Positions 10,721-21,059 of a stretch of DNA of 64,000 nt are shown here, piece by piece (within the stretch, counting starts at the first letter, position 1; every line of letters starts with the position of its first letter). The DNA lies in contig JAWZYU010000025.1 of the NCBI GenBank assembly GCA_038380435.1, positions 29,054,707-29,118,706 on the forward strand, in the 5' to 3' direction. This DNA is from Ryuthela nishihirai. Lineage: Eukaryota > Arthropoda > Arachnida > Araneae > Heptathelidae. The translations under genes and the position numbers were made by a program. The notes beneath the pieces are model-generated. The model saw only the letters and a list, made by a program, of their open reading frames with translations, searched no databases and was not told the origin of the DNA.

Positions 10721-11340
10721 TTTTTATACAAAATCCCTTCTCGCCATCTCTGGGGAAAATGGCAGCGGAAAGGTCAAAGGTCATTTGCCCCCCTCTCCCC
10801 CAAAGAACCGCATCTACTCTAGGATGGGTTTCGTTGCGTTAAGTTATAAATGAGTATTAAATAAAATCTTTTGATTGGACCATTAATTTATTGTTCACCT
10901 TACAAAATTTGTGATAAAGTGTAATTTTCAATAGATCTAGAAAAAAAAATGAAAAAAAAATTAGATGCCGTGATTTATTTATTCAACATCGTGGATTATC
11001 ATTTTATTAAAAATAAACGTTTTGGAGAATCAAGGAGCCGTCATAAACTTGAAAATGATTTTTATGATTTATGCCCTATATTTGGAAATTTCTTCTTTTT
11101 ATATTATTACACAAACTTGATGTTTTATGTTACAATCTACTAAGATTACTTAGCAGAATTATCACTGGAGATTTATTCTATTTATAAAGACTTACCGTAT
11201 CATGTTCCATAACTGTAGGAATATATATTAAATCTTGTAATATATCAAAAAGTTTTTCCCAAATATTCGCTGCTGAAATGGGATTGCATCTTATATGCCG
11301 TAAAATGTGGTAGCAGAAGTGAATTTCTTATGCCGCTATA

Positions 11341-11720
11341 TATATATATATTCGCATAATAAGCCATTATATTTTTATCAGTATAATATGCCATTCTACA
11401 TCAGCATGATATGCCACTATATTTATATTAGCATGACATGGCATTATATTTATATTAGCATGATATGCCACTATATTTTTATCAGTATAATATGCCATTC
11501 TACATCAGCATGATATGCCACTATATTTATATTAGCATGACATGGCATTATATTTATATTAGCATGACATGCCACTATATTTATGTCAGTATGACATGCC
11601 ACTATATTTATATCAGCATAACATGCCGTTATAGTTTTATCAACATATTATATTTATATCAGCATGATATGCCATTATATTTTTATCAGCATATTATATT
11701 TATATAAGTATAATAAGCCT
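11341..11720. repeat. 27-bp minisatellite
   Basis: ATGCCACTATATTTATATTA plus GCATGAC recurs with a 27-bp period about fourteen times. Because 27 is a multiple of three, it yields an open frame with a nine-residue repeat. I treat that as incidental: the array starts in a TA microsatellite, shows no splice or start context, and carries irregular units. Confidence 0.88.
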
Positions 11721-12217
11721 TTTGTGATTATCTTTGGGGAAGACAATGTATGAATATATGCCTGAGCAGAAAGGCAATATATATAATAAGGAACAAAGTA
11801 TCTATTTCTTAAAAGGGATTCGAACCCACAATCATTTGCTCCGCATCCAAACAAGCTGACCACCTTTCATTAGCTAATAAATATATTTTAACAGCGATTG
11901 TTCTTGTGTTCTATTCATTGCTAACTGAATATACGATTTTAAATACAATAAATTTCATGTTGTAGCTATACAGCTTTTTTTTTTCAATTTGCTCCAACTG
12001 AATAGATTAATGAAATACAAATCAAATGAATATATCATTTCGATCCAATAGAAATAACTGGGAAAAATATCTTTATTTACAACTTCAAATCTTCCCTTTA
12101 CTCAACTATAAATAAATACACAATAGTTTAAATTATAAAGTAATGTGATTTTCACTGACTTATAATTTATAGTCATTTTTCTTCAGAAATATAAATTACT
12201 AACGATTGACATATGTA

Positions 12218-12434
12218 CAGTCGGTCAAAAAAATATCCGAACACTGTGGTTGATTACAGAATGCAGAAAAAATATCTGGCAACGATTTTTTTGAAATTAA
12301 ATGATCTGTCAACCTTTGTTGTCACGTGACACGAAGGTTGCCAGATCACTAATTTCTAAAAAAAAATCGTTGCCAGATATTTTTTCTGAATTTTGTAATC
12401 AACCATAGTGTTCGTATATTTTTTTGCGCGACTG
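12218..12434. mobile_element. Palindromic foldback MITE, complete
   Basis: Ends CAGTCGGTCAAAAAAATATC and its complement (...GCGCGACTG), flanked by TA on both sides. The two halves are reverse complements almost to the centre (GTCACGTGAC). No coding capacity. The TA target and end sequence suggest a Tc1/mariner-type mobiliser. Confidence 0.9.
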
Positions 12435-12636
12435 TACATATTGTTTCACATCTGAAAATATCTGAATTGCGTAAAAAAGTGAGATAAGACAAATTCTCCC
12501 AAAGATCTTGCATACAATGATAAATCATGCAAAAATTATTTCGTATGACATGGTAGAAAAAACAGGAATATTTTTCCCAGTACGCATTCATAAAACTATT
12601 ATTCGTTAACAAGCCATCTTCACTATGACGTGTCCA

Positions 12637-12869
12637 TCAAACGGCATTTAATTTTCCAGTTTCTTCATCTTCACCGTAATGCTTTCTTCTAGTTTTCATC
12701 CTCTGCATCATTTGCCTTATCCTCACCCAGAAACCCATCTTCCTATAGTTGTCATCATCTTCATTTGAATTATCTTTCGTCGGCTCAGATAAGTTTAACT
12801 CCGAATCAGTTTCTGATCTGCTTTTCGATTTCTGCTCCGTCTCGCTCAGTTGCTTCACTGTATCCAGGG
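12637..12869 (-). CDS. tmie: TMIE-like protein, terminal coding exon (cytosolic tail)
   Basis: On the minus strand, a pyrimidine-rich tract ending TTTTCTTAG precedes the exon. Its first two bases complete a codon left open by the exon at 21060-21203 (phase 1). It encodes 76 residues to a TGA stop: an acidic, serine-rich stretch (QLSETEQKSKSRSETDSELN) followed by a basic block (FWVRIRQMMQRMKTRRKHYG) and an acidic end. Vertebrate TMIE also ends in a long charged cytosolic tail, although residue identity here is not expected. Assignment to this gene rests on strand, phase and tail character. Read alone from an upstream ATG it would mimic a small secreted basic peptide, but that ATG lies in the intron before the acceptor. 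Confidence 0.72.
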
Positions 12870-13088
12870 CTAAGAAAAGAAATAGAGAGGTTACAAAAAT
12901 AAAAATGACATTTTCGCATTTCATGCAAAAATTTTATAAACGAAATAAAATGTTATTGGTAAAATAAATATGAAATCTCTTCTGATCGTGAAACACCTTT
13001 TGGTATTTCCTATTTCTTTATTAGTATTTGCGGTTCCTGTGTGTACATTTGTGCCACAGAGCATACTATCAATAAATGCACCTTTGTA

Positions 13089-13302
13089 CAGTCGGTCAAA
13101 AAAGTATCCGAACACTATGGTTGATTACAGAATTCAGAAAAAATATCTGGCAACGATTTTTTTAGAAATTAGTGATCTGGCAACCATTGTTAGACGTGAC
13201 ACGAAGGTTGCCAGATCACTAATTTCTAAAAAAATCGTTGCCAGATATTTTTTCTGAATTCTGTAATCAACCATAGTGTTCGGATACTTTTTTGAGCGAC
13301 TG
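13089..13302. mobile_element. Palindromic foldback MITE, reference copy
   Basis: 214 bp, bounded by TA on both sides. Left end CAGTCGGTCAAAAAAGTATC, right end the complement of CAGTCGCTCAAAAAAGTATC. Arms of about 105 bp are nearly perfect reverse complements, so the whole element is one hairpin with almost no loop. Confidence 0.92.
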
Positions 13303-13375
13303 TACCACATAGTATGATATAAATAGATTATTCTTGAAATATTAGAATTTCTCAGATACACCTGGTAGTTGTTGT

Positions 13376-13757
13376 TGGGTTGTTTTACCACTGAGCGGCA
13401 CTTTTTTGCACACCATGGGCTAAATGGCCAGGTCACCTTGACCCCGAAGGCTCAGAGAAGGTTGGGGGAGGGGACCCACTGGAACAGCTGTTGGGAGACA
13501 GATGGTAGCCTCCCGTCAAGGCCATCCAGCGTGTTCTTTAACGTGCACAGGGTATGGCTCTCCCGCACACGGGGCCACGGCTTAACGTCCCATCCGACGG
13601 ATGGCGGCCTTTCCAAGCCCATCGGTGTCCCCTACTGACCGTGGGCAGGGCGGGGAATTTTGCGGAGATAACTCTCAACGCTGACCCAGCTGGGACTCGA
13701 ACCTGAGAACTACAGATTACGAGCCTGGCGCGCTACCGACTGAGCCACCCCCGCCCC
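13376..13757 (-). mobile_element. SINE-A, full length, with TSD
   Basis: Tail GGGTTGTTTTACC to head complement CCACCCCCGCCCC. CACCTGGTA occurs on both sides as a short target duplication. It lies in TMIE intron 3. Confidence 0.93.
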
Positions 13758-13767
13758 CACCTGGTAT

Positions 13768-13920
13768 AATTTGTTAGATAAATATAGAGTAAAAATTGCC
13801 ATTAGCCGGGTGGGATCTGAATCCACGACTTCCTGATAACATGAGCACCTGATATGTTAGGAGGAGGTCATAGCTTCAGATCCCACCCAGCTAATGACAA
13901 TTTTTCCTCTATATTTATCT
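13768..13920. repeat. Inverted repeat with tRNA-like core
   Basis: Arms of about 48 bp: AGATAAATATAGAGTAAAAA on the left, its complement on the right (TTTTTCCTCTATATTTATCT). The arms carry GCCGGGTGGGATCTGAATCC, which looks like the end of a tRNA in reverse. The centre has ACTTCCTGATAACATGAGCA. It is either two head-to-head copies of a third SINE or a folded element. Confidence 0.7.
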
Positions 13921-13929
13921 AATAAATTA

Positions 13930-14310
13930 TTCCTTTCCACTATGCAGCATGATGTGAATAAATATATATATATTTGCACCACACAGCATGATATGAATAA
14001 ATGTATTTTTTGCACCACACTGCATGATATGAATAAATCTACCTTTGTGCCACATAGTATGATATGAATAAATGTATTTTTTGTATCATACAGCATAATA
14101 TGAATGAATGTACCTTTTAATATGAATGAATGTACCTTTTAATATGAATGATTGTACCTTTTAATATGAATGAATGTACATTTTAATATGAATGATTGTA
14201 CCTTTGTGCCACACAGCATGATATGAATAAATGTATTGTTTGCATCACACAGCATAATATGAATGAATGTAATTTTGTGCCACACAGTATGATATAAATG
14301 GCACTTAAAA
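13930..14310. repeat. Minisatellite array, about 40-bp and 22-bp units
   Basis: Units such as CACACAGCATGATATGAATA with AATGTATTTTTTGCAC repeat irregularly. In the middle (about 14095-14200) a shorter unit, TTTTAATATGAATGAATGTA, takes over. Confidence 0.8.
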
Positions 14311-14384
14311 TTATTAATTAACTAAGTATTTAATCACTATTAGGTTGTTTGAAGTATGATGATGAGAAAGTGTATGATGAAATA

Positions 14385-14465
14385 TTGCCTTCAGCCGGGT
14401 AGAATCCGAACCTACGATCTCGTGATGACATGTCAGGTGCTCGGACCGCTGTGCTACCAGATGCT
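14385..14465 (-). mobile_element. tRNA-like SINE head, third family
   Basis: CAGCCGGGTAGAATCCGAAC and GGTGCTCGGACCGCTGTGCT read, in reverse, like the T-arm and D-arm of a degenerate tRNA. It shares CCGGGTGGGATCTGAATCC-type sequence with 13805. I see no clear body or tail. Confidence 0.45.
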
Positions 14466-14700
14466 GATCAATCTTACTTCTTTTGCTAGTTCAGCTAAAA
14501 TGAATTCCATAAATTAAGGAACAAATTAAAAACAAAACGCGATATCGTAAAACTCCGACGATAGAAATACCCGAAGGTCAAAACGTAGTATGTAAAATAC
14601 GACTCAAGTTTGAGATCAAGTATGCAAATGAATGGCACTGGCGTCGGTATATTCAAATATATTCAAATTCGTTGAAAGCGCGTGTTTCCACAATGTTCTC

Positions 14701-15152
14701 CTCCGCCCTGCCCACGGTCAGTAGGGGACACCGATGGGCTTGGAAAGGCCGCCGTCCGTCGGATGGGACGTTAAGCCGTGGCCCCGTGTGCGGAAGAGCC
14801 ATCCCTGTGCATGTTAAAGAACACGCTGGATGGCTTTGACGGGAAGTTACCATCTGTCTCCCAACAGCTGTTGCAGTGGGTCCCCTCCCCCAACCTTCTC
14901 TGAGCCTTCGGGGTCCATGTGACCTGGCCATTTAGCCAATGGTGTGCAAAAAAGTGCCGCTCAGAGGTAAAACAACCCAACGTTAAAGAACACGTTGGAT
15001 GGCCTTGACGGGAGGCTACCATCTGTCTCCCAACAGCTGTTCCAGTGGGTCCCCTCCCCCAACCTTCTCTGAGTCTTCCGGGTCCATGTAACCTGGCCAT
15101 TTAGCCCATGGTGTGCAAAAAAGTGCCGTTCAGAGGTAAAACAACCTAACCC
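14701..15152 (+). mobile_element. SINE-A, headless, with tandemly duplicated tail
   Basis: A 5'-truncated copy (14701-14980) is followed at once by a second 3' part (14981-15152) starting inside the CGTTAAAGAACACG block. Flanks share CAATGTT(C/T)TCC (left about 14690, right about 15155) around the whole composite, so it appears to have entered as one unit. It lacks pol III boxes. Confidence 0.88.
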
Positions 15153-15240
15153 GCAATGTTTTCCACTTTTCCTGCAAACTGCGAGGTGGGGTTACCGAAA
15201 TAGCATATTTCTTGGCTGTGTCTATCAGACATCATTTATC

Positions 15241-15627
15241 GGGTTGGGTTGTTTTACCTCTGAGCGGCACTTTTTTGCACACCATGGGCTAAATGGCCAG
15301 GTCACATGGACCCCGAAGGCTCAGAGAAGGTTGGGGGAGGGGACCCACTGGAACAGCTGTTGGGAGACAGATGGTAGCCCCCCGTCCAGGCCATCCAGCG
15401 TGTTCTTTAACGTTCACAGGGTATGGCTCTCCCGCACACGGAGCGACGGCTTAACGTCCCATCCGACGGACGGTGGCCTTTCCAAGCCCATCGGTGTCCC
15501 CTACTGACCGTGGGCAGTGCGGGGAATTTTGCGGAGATAAATACTCAACTCTGACCCAGCTGGGACTCGAACCTGGGAACTACAGATTACGAGCCTGGCG
15601 CGCTACCGACTGAGCCACCCCCGCCCC
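15241..15627 (-). mobile_element. SINE-A, full length, with 13-bp TSD
   Basis: Minus-strand full copy flanked by CATCATTTATCGG on both sides. It interrupts the decayed Tc1-like element that continues at 15628. Confidence 0.95.
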
Positions 15628-15862
15628 ATCATTTATCGGAAGAAGTGCTGTGGATAGCTATAGGTCTATTCGAGGCAGACTAAAGTCAAGCAGATGCTGC
15701 CAGATGGCTTAATATGAGTCGTTCAGTGGTGTATAGACTTTGGCGAGACTCCAACAACGGCAAAATGCATCGAAACGATTCAGTAGTCTATAAAAAGTGT
15801 AACGACCCCAAGAGGTGACCTCTATCTGGTGTTATAACGTCTAAAGGAACAGAATGTTAGTA

Positions 15863-15920
15863 CAGTCGCTCAAAAAAGTATCCGAACACTATGGTTGATT
15901 ACAGATTTCAGAAAAAATAT
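15863..15920. mobile_element. Foldback MITE, left end only
   Basis: Begins after TA with CAGTCGCTCAAAAAAGTATC and breaks off at AAAATAT, where the compound palindrome at 15921 begins. Confidence 0.8.
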
Positions 15921-16032
15921 CTGGAGCGTGTACAGCAACTGTACACGCTCCAGTTACCGTTCACAGCAAACTGGAGCGTGTGCAGTTACTGCACACGCTC
16001 CACTTTGCTGTGAACGGTAACTGCACACGCTC
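15921..16032. repeat. Compound nested palindrome
   Basis: Hairpin 1: CTGGAGCGTGTACAG, loop CAA, exact complement (15921-15953). Hairpin 2: TGGAGCGTGTGCAG, loop TTA, exact complement (15972-16002). An outer pair of 19-bp arms, AGTTACCGTTCACAGCAAA at 15952-15970 and its complement at 16004-16022, encloses hairpin 2. A last half-arm, CTGCACACGCTC, follows. It resembles no element I know. Confidence 0.88.
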
Positions 16033-16086
16033 AATATTTCCGTGAGTGAGCCCACACGATCGAGTATCAAATAATATGACCACCTA

Positions 16087-16299
16087 CAGTCGCTCGAAGA
16101 AGTATCCACACTATGGTTGATTACAGAATTCAGAAAATATATCTGGCAACGGTTTTTTTTTAGAAATTAGTGATCTGGCAACCTTCGTGTCACGTGACAC
16201 GAAGGTTGCCAGATCACTAATTTCTAAAAAAAAGTTGCCTGATATTTTTTCTGAATTCTGTAATCAACCATAGTGTTCGGATACTTTTTTGAGCGACTG
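16087..16299. mobile_element. Palindromic foldback MITE, complete
   Basis: TA-flanked, starts CAGTCGCTCGAAGAAGTATC and ends GAGCGACTG. Central GTGTCACGTGACAC. A few base changes relative to the copy at 13089. Confidence 0.92.
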
Positions 16300-16587
16300 T
16301 ACCATGTCAACTACAATCGGACCTCGCATTAGCCAGTGGAACGGCGGTATCTGCTACCACGGTACTCCAAAAATCTTCATGAAGTATGTGCCTATATGCT
16401 AGGCTACCAGTGGTATACGTGACTCTAACCAATGTCACAGGGATGACTCTCTAAACTGATGTAGACACATGTCAACTGAACCCAGGAGCTATGGAAGTCA
16501 ATGCTATGCATGTGCAATCAAGATGGTTTGCCACAATCCCCCAGTGATTTGCGGCATTAAATGATATGTTTTAATGACAGTAGCCAA

Positions 16588-16609
16588 CAAGCTGGCCAGC
16601 TTGTTGCCG
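16588..16609. repeat. Short perfect palindrome
   Basis: AACAAGCTGGCCAGCTTGTT has no loop. Isolated; no known site. Confidence 0.6.
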
Positions 16610-16909
16610 TGATGTGTCATTTCAGCAGATCAGTTGAACAGAGTCGAAGCGGGAGTGAAGGGTTTTTTCACACTCTTAGTTTGCAAAGATACGTCGCTTC
16701 TTGTACGCTCTAAGTGAGAACAACGGCATAAGTACAGAGACCCGATCAGAACATATATGTCAAAGCATAGTTAGGTGGATTTTTATGTTGTGCCGAAGCT
16801 TTCTCATTTCGCTGGATTAATCCAGGTATGTTGAGAGGGTACGTTCGAGTGAGACTTATGTATTATTTTTTTATAGTAGGTTATTGTATTTGACTATTGT
16901 CCTCTATTA

Positions 16910-17660
16910 ACATGCATTCGTGTTGGAACTATTTTTTTTTACATAAGCTGATACGTATGAGCATGCATAATCAAATAAAATGTACTGGAGATGATAGAAT
17001 ACCTTCAAAATATGCTGGAATGCCTTCCACTTAGAAGAATTTTGAAAATATTCTTCCAACCACTGCAGTGTGTGCGTATTTACTGTTATTCCAAATTCAC
17101 TGCATATAGTGTCTTTCTACCAACAATTGCAATGTGTGCGTATTTACAAATATTCTGCCATTCATTTTACTGTTTTTCAAAGCAATTTTAACAACCATTT
17201 CGTTGGTTTCTCAATTCTGAGGGGTCTTTTATGCATTCAATTGAATTAAATTGACTAGTACATGTAGCAAAGGGCTCATAGTTCGATAGAGAAAGGGTAC
17301 TAGACCGCTGTTAGGAGAGAATCCTCCTGTCCAGATCATTCAGTGTTTTTTTTTTTGATGCTAAGAATGGTATTACAGATATGCGAAGAATGTGATTCAC
17401 AGATATGAGAAATAATGTATATTACTAGTATATTGTTGCGATCTGCATTATGCAGAGTTATGAATGTAAATTCCATTATGGAAAAATAGAATTACTTTCA
17501 CGTACCATCTGTCATTAAAACATGCTTCCTAGCGAGACATGAAGGAAGTGTGAGATACAATGTAAACATTTCATACAGCTCGACGAGTATAAATATTTTT
17601 AAGCACAGCACGAGTGAATTCAGCCACCGACAAAAGCAAGGAATTCCCAATATGGGGTAA
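16910..17660. other. No gene seen, AT-rich intron of TMIE
   Basis: Contains two diverged copies of CAATGTGTGCGTATTTAC-type sequence (about 17065 and 17130) and otherwise unremarkable DNA. Confidence 0.5.
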
Positions 17661-18960
17661 TATTACAGACATTTTCACGGTCACCTACGTGGTGTCATCC
17701 GTCAATGAAACGTGGTCCCTCGTGATGAGTGAGATAAGCAGTAAAAAAGTCCTCCTTCAGAGCAAGGAGTGTAATGCCCTATTCGGAACTTAAAACATTT
17801 ATTACTGTCTGTGAAACGTGGTAAAACTGGGAAGAGGTTAAAAATATATTGCGTGGACTGTTTTCACAGAGTGGGGAAGTATTTCCAAATAAATAACGCT
17901 GATAATTATTATACAGAGCAAACAGTGTAAAACCCGTTGTATAACATATTCATTACTGCTATATTTAATTCTCAGATTATTGGCAACCGTCAATAAAACG
18001 TGGTCCGCAGGAGGGGTATGTGATGAAGAAAAAAAATCACTCTTAATGAAATATACCACTAATAAGTATACAGAGGGAATAAGTGAACTTGAAAAAAATG
18101 TTTATTTTATGTTGCGTAAATGGTAGGACTGTTCTCAGATTGTTGAAATAATGCTTATGATACCGACGACCCTCAGTAAATCGTGGTTCTGTGAAAATGC
18201 AGAATGATAGGGAAAACATCAGCCACTGGCAGAATATGGACTCGATAAATGGGACTTTTTGAAAACAGTTATTTTTTCAAGCAATGATTACTGTGATGTC
18301 TTCCTATGAAACGTGCTTGAGAATAAAAATGTGAGAGATGTAAATTTATTGCGTGGTCTGTTGATGCAGAATGGGAAAAGTATATCCATATACGCAGATA
18401 ATAATTATTCAGAGTATGGAATACTCCCCCCCCCCCCACACACACACTTTACACAGGGCTATGTTAAAAACCGTTTACGATGTTTATTTTGCAATGGTTT
18501 AGTATAAAAGTTAATGATTTTTAGGAGGAAATAAAAAAAAAACGATAGTGGCACCATTTGGTTCAAAGAATTATTTACTCAAACTCTTGCATTAAATGAA
18601 GGAAATTATTAATCAGTAGCAAATAGCGTTCATCCGAGTTCAATCTCCACTCACCCTTTAGCAATGAACCGATAAGACCACTGGCACGAGCATGCAAGAT
18701 TGAAATATGTAGATATTTAAAAAGTACGAATTATTATACAGAGATGTGTGATTCCTCCGTTTGGAATAATATATATATTTTTTTAAATACGTAAGGCCTT
18801 TAAGTTTGTAAAACCATCCGAGAGTAAAACGTGGTCACCTGTAGGTGTGAGGTACCGAACGTTTGTTGCGAAATACACGTTGCAGGACTTAGAATTATAT
18901 GAATATGGGACTTTGTAATTATTTGGAGGATTGCATCAGCCGTTCTGAGAAGGGTTGCCA
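17660..18960. repeat. Degenerate tandem array, about 250-bp unit
   Basis: The phrases CCGTCAATGAAACGTGGTCC, CCGTCAATAAAACGTGGTCC and CCGAGAGTAAAACGTGGTCA recur, each followed by a TTGCGTGGACTGTT-like block (17851, about 18113, 18350) and then an ATAATTATTATACAGAG-like block. Spacing of 237-262 bp suggests an old satellite-like array, now strongly diverged. Confidence 0.65.
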
Positions 18961-19379
18961 CCGAAAGTTTGGTCGGAGTTATATATTTTGAGGGTGGAAA
19001 TTACGAGGTTAGCCGTGCGATGGGGATGGAACTTTTTATAAGTGTTTAATAAAGAGGTTGCATATTAAAAAAGGGGGTATCAGTTATGGATAAATGTTTA
19101 ATTAATAAGGAATAAATACATGAAATATACACTACCGCATTAAAGTATAGAAATATATGTGGGGTTGATTTACGAGGATAATCACGAATTAAAAAGAAAT
19201 AAAAATACGCTGGTTATAAAAATTAAAAAAAAAAACATATGTTAATAAAAATAAAAAAATGTTAATAAAAATACATCAATATAAAAACTCGTGAAGGAAA
19301 TAGAACCAACCGAGATTGTTTAATAAAGAACGCTTATCCTCACTTCAGACACATCCAAGCAACCCGCGTAAGTAACAAG

Positions 19380-19450
19380 CTATAGCCGGGTGCGTTAGCG
19401 CGCAGATTAAGCTTCTGCTCCATAAGATAACGCGTTCAAAACCCGCCTGG
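19380..19450 (+). mobile_element. tRNA-like remnant
   Basis: CCGGGTGCGTTAGCGCGCAG through CGCGTTCAAAACCCGCC resembles a tRNA body with a damaged B box (GCGTTCAAAACCC). Probably an old SINE head, not a working tRNA gene. Confidence 0.4.
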
Positions 19451-19559
19451 AAAAGAGTTTTTTTTTCAAATATGGGTACGTTCGTTAAACACTAGATGGC
19501 TCCATAATTAGGATGGAGAATTCTGAGACCATGAGAGTTGTTAACTACGAGATGAGTCA

Positions 19560-20000
19560 CACGGCCCGTGTGACGTCAGGATTCAAAATGGTGGCTCTGG
19601 ACTTAGAAAAAAATTCGGATGAGGGTAGAAACCAAGATAGTTTTCTCTGGAAATTATGATCGAGTTGTTATCCAATACCATCTGTTATATATTATTACCT
19701 CCAATTTAACTGAATAATATACTATCCCGCAGAAACTGATTTAAAAGATTGTCCTGCAGAAAAAGAAAAAAATACTATTGGGTAAAAATATTTTAAAAAG
19801 TAGAACTTCTAATAGGTGTCGTCAGGAACCAAGATGGTGGAGTCTGGACTTGGAAATTTCGGATGAGGGTAGAAACCAAGATGGTGGACGACCGGCAAAA
19901 TCACGGGAGTTTGTGGTGACGTCAGGTTTCTAAATGGTGGACTCGAAAAAATTTCGGGATTTGTGGAAACCAAGATGGATGTCGGTGGAAATTACGAATG
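19560..20000. repeat. Degenerate repeats with GTGACGTCAGG motif
   Basis: The block GTGACGTCAGG, AAATGGTGG, CTCTGGACTTAGAAAA, TTCGGATGAGGGTAGAAACC appears two to three times with variation (19569, 19815, 19915). It could be the inside of a decayed DNA transposon. No reading frame. Confidence 0.6.
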
Positions 20001-20126
20001 GATTATCTGCAATTTAACTGAATAATATAATTTCAGATTATTACATCACTGGAGGGAGGTATTTTATTCACCATTGTCCGACTTCAGTCTTAAAAACAGT
20101 GAGAATTCTGAGCAATGTTCTTGATA

Positions 20127-20262
20127 ATGACCCGCCACCAGCTTGAAACACATGGGTGGCGGGTCCCATAGGATTAACATTGACCCGCCACTGTTCCACA
20201 CATGGGTGGCGGGTCCCATAGGATTAACATAGGATTAACATTGACCCGCCACTGTTCCAGAA
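20127..20262. repeat. GC-rich palindromic tandem units
   Basis: TGACCCGCCAC and its complement GTGGCGGGTC alternate, separated by 13-18 bp and followed by CCATAGGATTAACAT. Two complete hairpin units and a partial third are present. Very GC-rich against an AT-rich background. Confidence 0.8.
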
Positions 20263-20382
20263 CCCCCACTTTCTCCCTACTCATGCCTGAGGTGCTCTAG
20301 GGAGATGTTAGTCCTCTGAATCCCGCTCCTGAAAGCCAACTGTAGCTTTGGAAGAGCAATGGAGATTACTACCCACAATGCT

Positions 20383-20770
20383 GGGTTGAGTTGTTTTACC
20401 TCTGAGCGGCACTTTTTTGCACACCATGGGCTAAATGGCCAGGTCACATGGACCCCGAAGGCTCAGAGAAGGTTTGGGGAGGGGACCCACTGGAACAGCT
20501 GTTGGGAGACAGATGGTAGCCTCCCGTCAAGGCCATCCAGCGTGTTCTTTAACGTGCACAGGGTATGGCTCTCTCCCGCACACGGGACCACGGCTTAACG
20601 TCCCATCCGACGGACGGCGGCCTTTCCAAGCCCATCGGTGTCCCCTATTGACCGTGGGCAGGGCGAGGAATTTTGCGAATATAAATCTCAACGCTGACCC
20701 AGCTGGGACTCGAACCTGGGAACTACAGATTACGAGCCTGGCGCGCTACCGACTGAGCCACCCCCGCCCC
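20383..20770 (-). mobile_element. SINE-A, full length, with TSD
   Basis: Minus-strand copy. Flanks ACCCACAATGCTG and ACCCACAGTGCTG form a 13-bp duplication with one change. Confidence 0.94.
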
Positions 20771-20854
20771 ACCCACAGTGCTGATGGATAGTCTCATCAA
20801 CAACATGAGACATCGCTGTGAGGCCTTCATAGCTGTAGAATGTGACCACACTCC

Positions 20855-21027
20855 ACGCACGTTAAAGAACACGCTCGATGGCCTTGATGTGAGGCTACCA
20901 TCTGTCTCATAACTGTTCCAGTGGGTCCCCTCCCCCCAACATTTCTGAGCCTTCGGGGTCTTTGTGACCTGGCCATTTAGCTATTGTGTGAAAAAAAGTG
21001 CCGCTCAGAGGTAAAACAATCCAACCC
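20855..21027 (+). mobile_element. SINE-A 3' half
   Basis: 5'-truncated copy from ACGTTAAAGAACACG to GTAAAACAATCCAACCC. It ends 32 bp from the splice donor of TMIE exon 3 (minus strand), so the insertion narrowly missed the splice site. Confidence 0.88.
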
Positions 21028-21059
21028 AAACTTAAAGCAGTACTAAAGTAACTACTCAC

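Larger units (their letters stand above)
15640..16620 (+). pseudogene. Tc1/mariner-like transposase, decayed
   Basis: At about 15690-15760 one frame reads DAARWLNMSRSVVYRLWRDS, which matches the second helix-turn-helix of Tc1-like transposases (the family cuts and pastes DNA at TA sites). Further on, 16420-16500 retains weak similarity to the region before the catalytic domain, with stops and frame changes. Two foldback MITEs and a compound palindrome sit inside it. No intact reading frame remains. The helix-turn-helix call is firm enough to name the family; the downstream part is tentative. Confidence 0.55.

Noticed and set aside
11307..11707. Repeat protein with MICHYIYIS units
   Set aside because: A 27-bp minisatellite read in frame; no start context, splice sites or composition like a real protein.
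12637..12924. Small secreted basic peptide with signal sequence and acidic propeptide, toxin-like in outline
   Set aside because: The hydrophobic start lies upstream of a strong splice acceptor at 12870, in the intron. The rest joins in phase with the TMIE exon at 21060, which explains it better.
13369..13638. Recurrent open frames reading CFTSERHFFAHHGLNGQVTW or MARSHGPRRLREGW, in dozens of places on both strands
   Set aside because: All lie in SINE-A copies. The frames arise from one GC-rich consensus read in different phases and have no shared start, stop or splice context.
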